A DNA stretch of 64,000 nt from Thiothrix lacustris DSM 21227 (GTDB taxonomy: Bacteria > Pseudomonadota > Gammaproteobacteria > Thiotrichales > Thiotrichaceae), in assembly GCF_000621325.1 (NCBI RefSeq), contig NZ_JHYQ01000023.1, positions 1-64,000 of the forward strand. Reading direction: 5' to 3'. Position 1 is the first letter of the stretch, and each line of letters opens with the position of its first letter. This document shows, one piece after another, positions 6,996 to 15,664 of the stretch. Below the pieces are notes generated by a model. That model did no database searches, was not told where the DNA came from, and saw nothing but the letters and a program-made list of their open reading frames with translations. The position numbers and the translations under genes were made by a program.

Positions 6996-8720
6996 CTATG
7001 GCAGTACAGGCAGCAGTTGCTGGCCTCCCTGTCCTGCTGCTGGACTAGCCAGCAAACCATCAAGCGGTATATCCAGCCTGACACAGGTTTCGGTATGTGC
7101 TTGAATGAGCCGCTCGACATACTCCGGGTTATCCAGCCTGCACTGGTAGCGGGACAAGTCTTGTGTATGGATGGACATCTGGTTGGTGACTTTCTCGGCC
7201 TGTTCATACTGTTGCCAGAATGCGGCGGTGACAGCACCTTCCTCGTTGGGTAGCCATTGGCGTAGCCGCCCAACTGTCCGGTTCAGCCGGTCTATCAGGT
7301 CTTTGCGCTTAGGGTACAGGTGTACGGTCTGCGCACCGGGGTAGTAACGGAACTCGAAATAATCAGACTCATGGCGTCTTGAGTTTTCGATAGGATTGTC
7401 GAGGGCTGCCTTTACTAACCCATAGATGCCACCCACATCCTTGCCATCCAGTGCCGCAAAGCTCTTGTCAATGTCGCCCAACGCCTCCCGTGCCTCACGG
7501 TCAAGGTAATTTCCCCAACGCTTGCAATTGACTGGGATAATGATCCGGCTCATTTTGATCCGCCAAGCTGCCGCCCGGTGTTTGGCATTCGATTGCCATG
7601 CACGGTAATAGGCGCGGTTATCCGGGTAACGTTCGGTAAAACGGTCGAAAATGTCGATCATCATTTCATCGGTCATCGCGGTACGTTGCAGGGCAACACC
7701 TGCCAGAAAACCGTGGATATTGGCTTCGGTGAATTCCAGTTGGGCAACTTTTTTGTATTCCGCCTGAAAGGCTTTCAGTGCTGCCGTACTGAGCTGCTCA
7801 TAGAACCTGATCCCGGACAGAATGTAGTTCCATGCTTTCTCTTTCAGCTTGTCATGTTCCTTGTTGAACTGGTCTTGCACGCTGCGGCTGTCGACGGCAC
7901 GGGCTGCCTGTTGCTGCATGACCCGTTTGTTGCGTTCCTGATCCGACTCCAACAAAGAACCACCAAGAATGCTTGACCAGCGGGCATACTCGCAGGCCAG
8001 AACAGCATCAGACTCCAGTTTCCGGTACAGCACATCACGCGCCGCCCGGTAAACCCTGACGGATGTTTCAATAATGTTCTCCGGCAAGCAAAGGTCAGTC
8101 ACATCCCCCCGGATTTCCCCAAACTCAAAGGTTTCATGGTCCAGCTTCAGGCCATCCAGATAGCTGTGGGCAACCGGCGTTTCCTTTTTCAACCACACCA
8201 AGGCACATTCAACGGCGGTTGTCCGTTGGGTATCCGGTGCAAGGAATGCCCCGTCAACATACTCAACGCTACCATATGCCCCGATCAACTCCTGAAGGTA
8301 TTCCCTGTCCTTGGTATTGGGGTTTCTGAGTGTCTCGGCATTCAACAGGCAAACAATCTCGGCATTCCTGACAATCTGCCACGCATGGATCAGGTGTTTG
8401 GCTCCCAGCCTGAACGGTGGGTTCATAATGATATGGGTGTACAGGCGCGATGGCTCGAACGCCAAAAAATCATGCCCCACAACACTCACACCAGCGGTAT
8501 TGCCCAATATCTCCAGCCGCTCAGGGGCAATCTCACACACATCCACGATAGGCCGGTTACTGCCATAACGTGATTCTGGCATGGCTTTCACCAGCTCACC
8601 CGTCCCAGCACTCGGCTCAAGGATATGCCTATCCCGATGCAGATAGGATCCATCACGAAAGGCTTCCCACATTCTCACTGCCAGACTGACAGGGGTAGGG
8701 TAATATTGTTCCTTGTCCAT
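6996..8720 (-). CDS. SAM-dependent DNA methyltransferase-like protein with DUF4942 region
   Basis: 574 residues. The N-terminal ~190 residues are a class I methyltransferase: motif I ILEPSAGTGEL (33-43) and the adenine-type catalytic NPPF (100-103), the latter characteristic of N6-adenine methylases. The C-terminal half, ending with FRYYPGAQTVHLYPKRKDLI, resembles DUF4942. No restriction partner is adjacent, so an orphan methylase protecting or marking the element is likely (inference). It follows a 62-residue gene by 11 bases in the operon that starts from leader copy B. Confidence 0.7.
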   Translation of the reverse strand: MDKEQYYPTPVSLAVRMWEAFRDGSYLHRDRHILEPSAGTGELVKAMPESRYGSNRPIVDVCEIAPERLEILGNTAGVSVVGHDFLAFEPSRLYTHIIMNPPFRLGAKHLIHAWQIVRNAEIVCLLNAETLRNPNTKDREYLQELIGAYGSVEYVDGAFLAPDTQRTTAVECALVWLKKETPVAHSYLDGLKLDHETFEFGEIRGDVTDLCLPENIIETSVRVYRAARDVLYRKLESDAVLACEYARWSSILGGSLLESDQERNKRVMQQQAARAVDSRSVQDQFNKEHDKLKEKAWNYILSGIRFYEQLSTAALKAFQAEYKKVAQLEFTEANIHGFLAGVALQRTAMTDEMMIDIFDRFTERYPDNRAYYRAWQSNAKHRAAAWRIKMSRIIIPVNCKRWGNYLDREAREALGDIDKSFAALDGKDVGGIYGLVKAALDNPIENSRRHESDYFEFRYYPGAQTVHLYPKRKDLIDRLNRTVGRLRQWLPNEEGAVTAAFWQQYEQAEKVTNQMSIHTQDLSRYQCRLDNPEYVERLIQAHTETCVRLDIPLDGLLASPAAGQGGQQLLPVLP

Positions 8721-8731
8721 ACCCGTTCCCC

Positions 8732-8920
8732 CTAGCAGTCATCACATTCAAAATGCACAGACTCAAGCGTTGGTTCTTCACCATTCTCCAGCCTGAAGCC
8801 ATCCAATGAGTGGTGTTCCTCTGCCCACTCGGTCAACTGCCTGACCAGTTCTTCCTTGCTGATAGTCTCGGCTTCCACGCGGAAACCAACATTTATCCAG
8901 AAACCTGTCCTTGCTTTCAT
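8732..8920 (-). CDS. Small acidic hypothetical protein
   Basis: 62 residues with GGAG upstream of the start. It begins MKARTGFWINVGFRVEAE and ends with a cysteine pair (ECDDC). It is acidic and probably a small alpha/beta fold. The family is not recognised. It is the first gene after leader copy B and is coupled to the methyltransferase gene, suggesting a shared role. Confidence 0.55.
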   Translation of the reverse strand: MKARTGFWINVGFRVEAETISKEELVRQLTEWAEEHHSLDGFRLENGEEPTLESVHFECDDC

Positions 8921-8937
8921 CGCTCTTCTCCAGTTGA

Positions 8938-9102
8938 TTTAAAAGGTTGCCAGCTCAAAGCCCGGCAACCCTTGCCTCGCTGGCGAAGCGTGGGGGTAGC
9001 AAGCCGCAAGGGGAGGGGGATCACCCGGCCTGCACAAGGGAACGCAGTGAACGCGGAAGGTTGGGGATACCCCTTGCGGGGCGCGTGGGGCGAAGCCCCT
9101 AG
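8938..9102 (-). repeat. Conserved 165-bp leader, copy B
   Basis: Near-identical to copy A. In the terminal hairpin (arms 8945-8951 and 8964-8970) the inner stem differs from copy A at both partners of one base pair, T-A there and C-G here, so pairing is kept; a further difference falls in the loop. The fourth difference is outside the hairpin. TTTT follows the hairpin on the minus strand and the ribosome site comes next, as in copy A. Confidence 0.8.
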
Positions 9103-9163
9103 TGAATTTTGACTCCAGCATGGCTGGCTATAACGGAAGGGGTACTGACAAGGACACCGCCAT

Positions 9164-9204
9164 TCATCCTTGCAAATTTAAAGACAGACCTATAAATTAC
9201 AAGG
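9164..9204 (+). promoter_or_regulatory. Possible promoter for a leaderless message
   Basis: A TATAAAT tract at 9191-9197 and a TTGCAA about 15-16 bases earlier resemble -10 and -35 boxes. The next gene starts at 9205, only about 8 bases after the -10 tract, so the message may begin at or near its start codon. Confidence 0.35.
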
Positions 9205-10380
9205 ATGATTACTAGACACATCACTTCTACCGTACAGCAATCCCTCAACCGGCAAGCTGCTGTTGCCATTATTGGTCCCCGCCAAGTTGGCAAAACCACG
9301 TTGGCTTATGCGCTGGCAGATACCTGCCCATCCGTTTACCTTGACCTTGAATCAGCCACTGACCGTAACAAGCTGCATGACCCTGAATTGTTTCTTGGCC
9401 AACAGGAAAACAAGCTGGTGGTGCTGGACGAAATCCACCGGATGCCGGAATTGTTCCAGAGCCTACGCGGGCTGATCGACAAGGGGCGGCGTAATGGTAA
9501 ACGTACCGGGCGATTCCTGATTCTTGGTTCGGCCTCCATTGACTTGTTGCGCCAAGCCAGCGAAACCCTCGCAGGGCGTATCGAGTACGTGGATATGGGG
9601 CCACTGGATATTCTTGAGGTAGGCGAAGGTGATAGCATCCTGAATCGGCTGTGGCTACGCGGTGGTTTCCCTGACAGCTTCCTCGCTGGTGATGATGCTG
9701 ACAGCCTAAGTCTGCGACAGAGCTTCATTCGCACCTATCTGGAACGGGATGTTCCACAATTTGGTTTCCGAATTGCCGCCGAAATCGTCGGGCGATTGTG
9801 GACAATGCTTGCCCACCAACAAGGTGCATTACTCAATGTCTCACAACTTGCTGCGGGGTTGGGGGTGAGTTCCCCTTCTGTTAACCACTACATCAGCTTA
9901 TTGGTGGATTTGTTGCTGGTGCGACGCCTACAACCCTATCACACCAACATTGGCAAACGTTTGGTCAAGTCCCCCCGCACCTATATCCGCGACAGCGGTC
10001 TGGTTCATGCCTTGCTGGGGATAGGCGACCTCAACACTCTGGCAGGGCATCCTGTGGTTGGCCTGAGTTGGGAAGGTTTCGTGATTGAGAACCTGTTAGC
10101 TGCTGCCCCCCAACGCACGCAAGCCAGCTTTTACCGCACTGCGGCTGGGGCAGAGATGGATCTGGTGCTGGAATTGGGTGGGCAACATGGATTATGGGCT
10201 GTAGAAATCAAGCGTAGCCTCGCGCCAGTACCCACAAAGGGATTCCATCATGCGCGGGAAGATCTACAACCCTCACGGACATTTATTGTGTATGCAGGAC
10301 AAGACCGTTACCCACTGGGGAATGGGGTGGAGGTCATCAGCTTGCTCGAACTCGCTGAAGAATTGGCGGCCTTACAGTAA
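9205..10380 (+). CDS. AAA-type ATPase with DUF4143 C-terminal domain
   Basis: 391 residues, full length. Walker A GPRQVGKTT (24-32) and Walker B KLVVLDEIH (70-78) lie in the AAA_14 domain. A winged-helix segment follows (~200-270), then the DUF4143 domain, where GAEMDLVLEL and WAVEIKRS form a PD-(D/E)XK-like pattern. This family is very widespread and its role is unsettled; many copies sit near mobile or toxin-antitoxin genes. Transcribed alone on the plus strand. About 90 bases after it contain a short remnant of the leader core (TTGGGGATACCCCTT). Confidence 0.8.
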   Translation: MITRHITSTVQQSLNRQAAVAIIGPRQVGKTTLAYALADTCPSVYLDLESATDRNKLHDPELFLGQQENKLVVLDEIHRMPELFQSLRGLIDKGRRNGKRTGRFLILGSASIDLLRQASETLAGRIEYVDMGPLDILEVGEGDSILNRLWLRGGFPDSFLAGDDADSLSLRQSFIRTYLERDVPQFGFRIAAEIVGRLWTMLAHQQGALLNVSQLAAGLGVSSPSVNHYISLLVDLLLVRRLQPYHTNIGKRLVKSPRTYIRDSGLVHALLGIGDLNTLAGHPVVGLSWEGFVIENLLAAAPQRTQASFYRTAAGAEMDLVLELGGQHGLWAVEIKRSLAPVPTKGFHHAREDLQPSRTFIVYAGQDRYPLGNGVEVISLLELAEELAALQ

Positions 10381-10473
10381 CTTGGTGTGCGCAAGTTGGG
10401 GATACCCCTTCCAAAGCCCTTAACATATTTATAAGGAAAGATGACAAACGATTAATGAGAAACCATCAAATAT

Positions 10474-11634
10474 TCAATTACATAACTTGATGCGTGGCAA
10501 CTTAAGTTTGCCCGTTTCTTCTGCCGAACGTAGACGTACTTCTGCCTTAAGTGGCTGACCATTACAGTAGCGTTCAAAGGCTTCTTGCCAAACATCTGGA
10601 GCGGATTGATCTTCGCCACGATTAAGCTGTTCCCAACGAAGACTTGACAAGATTAACAACCCCGCTGGCACAAGATCATCCATTTTTGAACACTCCAAAC
10701 CGACCTCAATTGCCCCAGCGACAATAGCGGGAACAATGTCAGTTACACCATTTCCTTGTTCAGCCAAGCGAATCATGGTTTCAAGAAACATCCGAAAAGA
10801 AATATCTGAGGCCATCCCTGAATGATGAATTTGTTTGGAAGCACCTTCGCGTTCCTGAGTGAACCATTCCACGCAATAATCGATAATTCTCTGCCAAGCC
10901 AGAAATTGTTCCCCTGAAATACTTACTCGGCCAGAAACATCCTGAACCCAGAATTCAATAGCATCTCGCAATATTGGATAGGTAATTTCATAGGGTTGGG
11001 GGTTAATATCCAGACGAAGCGGGAAAAGTTCTGCCCATGGGCGTTGTTGTTCAAATAGTACAGACAAAACAGCTTCCGCAACGCACCAAGCTCGTTTCTC
11101 GTAATGATCACCATCTGAACGTATGGCTACTAATGTTACTCGTGAATCAGGTATGAAGTGAGGAAAACAGGATAACCCTTTAAGGAGTAACTCCCTGTCT
11201 CTGACACCCTCACCTTGAGGAAGACAACTGTAATCATAGAATATAGCAATATTTGCAAGGGCTGCCTCCCCATCAAATCGAACCTCAATTAAACGACTAA
11301 AAATAACACTTGCTTGCAGCATATATGGCAGACGCAGATCTGGCACTTCTGCATTACAAGCAGGATCGATACCACGCGCCAAACTATCAATAGCTAACAA
11401 TAAATTTCGTAATGCCCGAAGCGTTGCCCCATCAGGATCAGGATTACAGAGATCTCGCCATCGATGTGATATAAAAAGGACAATATCTGGATGCCTATCT
11501 GTTTGCCAACGGAAAGGCGCGGCATGTTCATATGTTGGCATACTGCCTCCATCAAACTCATGCAGTAAATCTAATGCTCTTAATAGTGTTATTGAGCTAA
11601 ACCAGCTTTTCTCCTCGTGAACCAAAGCATTCAT
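10474..11634 (-). CDS. TIR-like domain protein of unknown function
   Basis: 386 residues. Three blocks match the order of a TIR fold: DIVLFISHRWRD (50-61, first strand and box 1), AIFYDYSCLPQG (130-141, box 2 region) and KRAWCVAEAVL (180-190). In the last, WCxxE gives a candidate catalytic Glu187, as in NAD-cleaving TIR proteins. The C-terminal ~190 residues are helical and match nothing I know. The start overlaps the recombinase stop by 4 bases (ATGA), so the two are translated together. The gene is richer in A/T than its neighbours. NADase or defence activity is an inference from the motifs. Confidence 0.5.
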   Translation of the reverse strand: MNALVHEEKSWFSSITLLRALDLLHEFDGGSMPTYEHAAPFRWQTDRHPDIVLFISHRWRDLCNPDPDGATLRALRNLLLAIDSLARGIDPACNAEVPDLRLPYMLQASVIFSRLIEVRFDGEAALANIAIFYDYSCLPQGEGVRDRELLLKGLSCFPHFIPDSRVTLVAIRSDGDHYEKRAWCVAEAVLSVLFEQQRPWAELFPLRLDINPQPYEITYPILRDAIEFWVQDVSGRVSISGEQFLAWQRIIDYCVEWFTQEREGASKQIHHSGMASDISFRMFLETMIRLAEQGNGVTDIVPAIVAGAIEVGLECSKMDDLVPAGLLILSSLRWEQLNRGEDQSAPDVWQEAFERYCNGQPLKAEVRLRSAEETGKLKLPRIKLCN

Positions 11635-12623
11635 ATAATGATCTTTTCCACTTCATCCAGTGAAATTTCATCATAGGTACGGTCGTAGAGCTTGGTGGTG
11701 CGCGGTGATTCGTGGTTGGCCATTTGCTGGGCTTTTTCCAGCGTCCCACCATTCTTCAGATAGGTTGTGATCCCGGTTCCCCGGAAAGAATGGTTGCAGA
11801 TACCTGACAGGGAAAGCCCTGCCGCTACAACCCTGCGCTGCACCATCTGCCAGGCATAGGTTTGTAACATCCGGTTTTCGGTCATGATTCCTGTCTTGCC
11901 CTTGAAAGTGCGGAACAGGAAACCTTTTGGGTCATCCCTGATCCCAGCGGCCTCGATATACTCATCCAGATACTGTTCCAGGGTATGGTGGGCAGGCATT
12001 TCATGGTGTTTGCCACCTTTCTCGTGCAAACGGATCCACCAGCGTTTCCCATTCGGGTAGTAATCCTTGACCCGCATTTTGGCAGCCGCATCCACACGGG
12101 CAAAGCTGTAGACCATCAGGGCCAGCAAGGCTCGGTCACGCAAGCCAATCAGGGTATCCACAGGAATACTATTAAATAGGGCACGGGTATCTTCAGGGGT
12201 CAGGATCGGCGTCTTGCCACGCTTGACCACATACTTGGGGCCACGCACCGCCTGTGATGGATTGGTTTCCAGCACGTGTCCCACCACCAGCCAGTCAAAC
12301 AACTTACGGATGGCCGCCATATGCTGCTTTACCGTCGGCGCAGAAACATGTTGCTGCAACTGCTCAACATAGGTGGCCACATGAATGGAGTGTATCTGAT
12401 GGAGTTGCAGGTTCTGGGAATGGCACCAAAGGAAAAACTGGCTGATGTCCGTGTGGTACGCACGCCGGGTATTGGGGTTACGGATCTGGGCCGTGAAGAA
12501 CTCGACGAAACGGTAAGTGGCACGTTCACCGGCAGCACTGACCACGACCGGCAACTCGGCATTGCCGAGGGTGACGATGGCAGAATTCTGGGGTGTGCTG
12601 ATCAGTAACATAATGCCTTTCAT
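11631..12623 (-). CDS. Tyrosine recombinase / integrase
   Basis: 330 residues with an N-terminal SAM-like core-binding domain (~35-115) and a catalytic domain holding the full set: Arg176 (SFARVDA), Lys in HEKGGKHH, His278-x-x-Arg281 (NHSFRG), His304 and Tyr313 (KLYDR). It should therefore be active. No tRNA or attachment repeat is found beside it. A second start at 12611 has AAAGG just upstream and may be the true one. The gene is divergent from the HipBA pair across an inverted repeat and leads into the TIR-like gene. Confidence 0.85.
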   Translation of the reverse strand: MKGIMLLISTPQNSAIVTLGNAELPVVVSAAGERATYRFVEFFTAQIRNPNTRRAYHTDISQFFLWCHSQNLQLHQIHSIHVATYVEQLQQHVSAPTVKQHMAAIRKLFDWLVVGHVLETNPSQAVRGPKYVVKRGKTPILTPEDTRALFNSIPVDTLIGLRDRALLALMVYSFARVDAAAKMRVKDYYPNGKRWWIRLHEKGGKHHEMPAHHTLEQYLDEYIEAAGIRDDPKGFLFRTFKGKTGIMTENRMLQTYAWQMVQRRVVAAGLSLSGICNHSFRGTGITTYLKNGGTLEKAQQMANHESPRTTKLYDRTYDEISLDEVEKIII

Positions 12624-12626
12624 TGC

Positions 12627-12685
12627 TTTAAGGTAATCTACAAGATACCATGATAATTACAAAGATAGCTATGGTTTACCTTAAA
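12627..12685. promoter_or_regulatory. Perfect 10-bp inverted repeat between divergent operons
   Basis: TTTAAGGTAA (12627-12636) and TTACCTTAAA (12676-12685) are exact reverse complements with centres 49 bases apart. One arm lies 4 bases from the recombinase start, the other touches the first possible start of the HTH gene. This is the layout expected of a HipB-type repressor acting on both directions, but binding is inferred. Confidence 0.55.
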
Positions 12686-13018
12686 ATGTCAAAGATTGAA
12701 GCAATCATGCCCGCTAACCTGAAACGCGCCATCAGGAAGCTGGGGCATGACATTAATACAGCAAGGCGGCGGCGGAAACTGACGGTAGCCATGATGACGC
12801 AACGTGCTGGCATCTCCAAACCCACTTACCTGCGGGTAGAAAAAGGCGACCCTAACGTTTCTTTCGGCATCTATTGCATGGTGCTGTTCGCGCTGGGCGA
12901 AGCCGACAGGATCAACGACCTGTTGGACATTTCACGGGATGAAACAGGTCTGCTGCTGGATGAAGCCAGATTACCCAAACGGGTACATCCCCCAAAACAG
13001 CCATCAGGGGCATTATGA
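12686..13018 (+). CDS. HipB-like XRE-family repressor / antitoxin
   Basis: 110 residues from 12686; starts at 12650 or 12707 are also possible, the last having a weak GAAG site. The helix-turn-helix runs through LTVAMMTQRAGISKPTYLRVEKG. The C-terminal tail is basic. Its stop overlaps the start of the HipA-like kinase by 4 bases, the standard hipBA arrangement in which the HTH protein neutralises the kinase and represses the operon. Confidence 0.75.
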   Translation: MSKIEAIMPANLKRAIRKLGHDINTARRRRKLTVAMMTQRAGISKPTYLRVEKGDPNVSFGIYCMVLFALGEADRINDLLDISRDETGLLLDEARLPKRVHPPKQPSGAL

Positions 13019-14289
13019 ACCGTCGTATTCAAGTCTGCATCGGTGAAGCCAAAGAACCCGTGGGTACACTGTTGTATGAAACCAGCGGCAATCGGGAAAT
13101 TTGTAGTTTCGCTTACCATCCTGAATGGCTGGTATCCCCGAAACGCTTTGCCCTGTCACCAGACCTGCCATTGCAGGCCGGTATGATGTTTCACCCCAGA
13201 ACCAGAGATGGGTCTACATTCTTTGATTGCATTGCCGACACGGAACCCGATGGGTGGGGCAAGCGCGTTATCCTGCGGGATCACACCAAACGCCGTAAAC
13301 AATCCCTGCAACAAGGCTTGGCTCCCAATACCCAACCACTGAACGCCTTGGACTACCTGTTGGCAGTTGACGACATCAGCAGGGTAGGGGCATTACGGTT
13401 TCTGGATGAATCAGGTATTCCCCAACGCAGCCACCATGATGCGGAACGGGGTACACCCCCGTTGATTGATCTCGGCAAGATTTACCGGGCCAGCCTCGCG
13501 GTGGAACAGGAAAAAGAAACGGCTGCCGATTTGGCTTACCTGCGGGGCAAAGGCACTTCACTCGGAGGGATGCGCCCCAAATGCACCGTCATAGATCACG
13601 ACGGCTCCCTCTGTTTGGGAAAGTTTCCCAGTATCGGCGATGACAGGGCTGTGACCAAAGGCGAAATCCTCGCACTGGCATTGGCTGATGCCGCTGGCAT
13701 CAATGCCGCCAAAGGCCGCGTGGAAATGGTGGAAGACACACCTGTAGCCCTCATCCGCCGGTTTGACCGTGAAGCAGGAGGCCGTATCCTGTATGTGTCC
13801 GCCAGAACCATGCTCAGTGCGAAACCGGATGAGGATCACAGTTACACGGAAATGGTGGACGTGATCCGCAAGGTTAGCCCCCATGCCCAACAGGACATGG
13901 CGGAGTTATGGCGCAGGATGGTGTTCAACATCCTTATCACCAATGTGGATGACCACCTCAACAATCACGGTTTCCTGCATCGGGGCCATGGACAGTGGGT
14001 ATTATCCCCAGCTTTCGATTTGAACCCATTCCCGGACAAACAGCGGGAACTCAAAACTTGGATCAGTGAGGACAGCGGTCCCAGTGGCAGCATCCGGGAT
14101 TGCCTGACGGTGGCACGTTACTTTGGCTTGGACAAGGCAGACACGACCCGCATCCTGAAGGAAGTCACGACCCCGGTGAAGAACTGGTGCAACCTGGCTG
14201 CCAAGATAGGCATGTCTGGAACGGAAAGGGACAAGTTCGAGCCTGCTTTCGAGCATGGGGAGCTGGAACAGGCGCTGTCTGCCACCTGA
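13015..14289 (+). CDS. HipA-like serine/threonine kinase toxin
   Basis: 424 residues, full length. The N-terminal HipA_N region is followed by the kinase core: P-loop-like GTSLGGMRPK (180-189), catalytic NVDDHLNNHGF (310-320) and metal-binding SPAFDLNP (331-338). HipA kinases phosphorylate translation factors or tRNA synthetases such as GltX and cause growth arrest; the target here is unknown. All catalytic residues are present, so it is probably active and held in check by the preceding gene. On a mobile element it may stabilise inheritance. Confidence 0.8.
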   Translation: MNRRIQVCIGEAKEPVGTLLYETSGNREICSFAYHPEWLVSPKRFALSPDLPLQAGMMFHPRTRDGSTFFDCIADTEPDGWGKRVILRDHTKRRKQSLQQGLAPNTQPLNALDYLLAVDDISRVGALRFLDESGIPQRSHHDAERGTPPLIDLGKIYRASLAVEQEKETAADLAYLRGKGTSLGGMRPKCTVIDHDGSLCLGKFPSIGDDRAVTKGEILALALADAAGINAAKGRVEMVEDTPVALIRRFDREAGGRILYVSARTMLSAKPDEDHSYTEMVDVIRKVSPHAQQDMAELWRRMVFNILITNVDDHLNNHGFLHRGHGQWVLSPAFDLNPFPDKQRELKTWISEDSGPSGSIRDCLTVARYFGLDKADTTRILKEVTTPVKNWCNLAAKIGMSGTERDKFEPAFEHGELEQALSAT

Positions 14290-14326
14290 TTTGTGCCTAC
14301 CCTAGGATGGGGTTTCCGGGAGTCAG

Positions 14327-14578
14327 TTAGCATATGATAAAAGGCATTATCATATGTAAAGCAGTGGTAAGAAATGAGGTAGCACGTTCCAAATTATAGA
14401 ACCCCATTATTTTTACCCTAAATGGCCTTGCCGGTGTTTCCCAAGCCAGTTTCCGCAAAAACCGCGCAGCGCGTTGCCCAAGATGACCGGCAACGGCTGG
14501 AGAATGGTTTGCAGCCCACCCAATAAGATTGAACCAGAAACGAGAATTTAAACCTTCGGCAGTGTATTCATGGTTTTT
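14327..14578 (-). pseudogene. Possible gene remnant without a start, between hipA and leuB
   Basis: An 83-codon frame is open on the minus strand directly after the leuB stop and in the same frame as leuB. It reads in part FNLIGWAANHSPAVAGHLGQ and RAARFLRKLAWETPARPFR, which looks like real protein, perhaps a transposase tail, but I cannot name a family. It has no suitable start. It may mark an old insertion at the edge of the catabolic island. Confidence 0.25.
14331..14356. repeat. Perfect 10-bp inverted repeat
   Basis: CATATGATAA and TTATCATATG flank a 6-base loop, 41 bases after the hipA-like stop. There is no T-run on either side. It could be a protein-binding site or a transcript-end structure. 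Confidence 0.5.
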
Positions 14579-15661
14579 CTACATCATCCGCAAGGCCGCC
14601 ACCACGGCATCACCCATCTGCGCCGTCCCTACTTTTTCGCGCCCGGCAACAAAAATGTCACCAGTACGCAGTCCCTGTTTCAACACAATTTTGACCGCCG
14701 CTTCGACACGATCAGTCAATTGCGGCAGTTGCAGGCTGTAACGCAACAGCATGGCGGCAGAAAGAATCGTTGCCAACGGGTTGGCAATCCCCTGCCCTGC
14801 AATATCCGGTGCAGAACCGTGGCTGGGTTCGTACATCCCCACCGCACTAGCATTCAGCGAGGCCGATGGCAACATGCCGATAGAACCTGTCAGCATGGCG
14901 GCTTCATCCGACAAAATATCGCCAAACATATTGCTGGTGACGATCACGTCAAACTGTTTGGGCGCACGCACCAACTGCATCGCCGCATTGTCGACGTACA
15001 TATGGGAAAGCGCCACTTCCGGGAATTCCTCACCGACCTTGCAGACGATTTCCCGCCACAGTTCGGAGACTTCCAGCACATTGGCCTTGTCGACCGAACA
15101 CAGGCGTTTATTGCGCTGCATGGCGGTTTCAAAGCCGACGCGGGCAATGCGTTCAATCTGTGATTCGGTGTAAGTAGCAGAGTTGTAACCTTGCCGTTCA
15201 CCGTTTTCCAGCACGCGAATACCACGTGGTTGCCCAAAGTAAATACCGTGGTTAAGTTCACGCACGATCATCAGATCCAGCCTTGCCACCACCTCATTTT
15301 TGAGGGTGGATGCATCCGCCAGTTCATCGTACAGAATCGCCGGACGCAGGTTGGCAAACAGCCCCAGATCGGTACGGATGCTCAACAAGCCTTTTTCCGG
15401 GCGCAACTCTCGTGGCAGGGTGTCATATTGCGGGCCGCCGACAGCACCTAGCAGGATGGCATTGCACTGTTTTGCCAGTATGCGGGTTGCTTCCGGGTAA
15501 GGGTGTCCGGCTGCATCATAGCCCGCACCACCCAAGTGGGCGTATTCAAATTCGGCGTTTAAACTACCCTCCGCGCGGAATACATCCAACACCTTTACTG
15601 CTTCGGCAATGATTTCGGGACCGATACCGTCCCCGGGCAAAACAAGAATTTTGTGGCTCAT
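14579..15661 (-). CDS. leuB: 3-isopropylmalate dehydrogenase-like beta-decarboxylating dehydrogenase
   Basis: 360 residues, typical LeuB length. The LeuB blocks are present: [10 protein letters not shown] at the N-terminus, the substrate-loop region [43 protein letters not shown] and the NAD-binding [20 protein letters not shown]. Known LeuB oxidises and decarboxylates 3-isopropylmalate in leucine synthesis. Here it starts only 3 bases after dmpI, with its ribosome site (AAAGGA) inside dmpI, so it is the last gene of a meta-cleavage operon. The conserved RELTGGIYFG reads [10 protein letters not shown]. It may be an ordinary LeuB, or a paralogue acting on a related 2-hydroxy acid. Confidence 0.8.
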   Translation of the reverse strand: MSHKILVLPGDGIGPEIIAEAVKVLDVFRAEGSLNAEFEYAHLGGAGYDAAGHPYPEATRILAKQCNAILLGAVGGPQYDTLPRELRPEKGLLSIRTDLGLFANLRPAILYDELADASTLKNEVVARLDLMIVRELNHGIYFGQPRGIRVLENGERQGYNSATYTESQIERIARVGFETAMQRNKRLCSVDKANVLEVSELWREIVCKVGEEFPEVALSHMYVDNAAMQLVRAPKQFDVIVTSNMFGDILSDEAAMLTGSIGMLPSASLNASAVGMYEPSHGSAPDIAGQGIANPLATILSAAMLLRYSLQLPQLTDRVEAAVKIVLKQGLRTGDIFVAGREKVGTAQMGDAVVAALRMM

Positions 15662-15664
15662 GGC

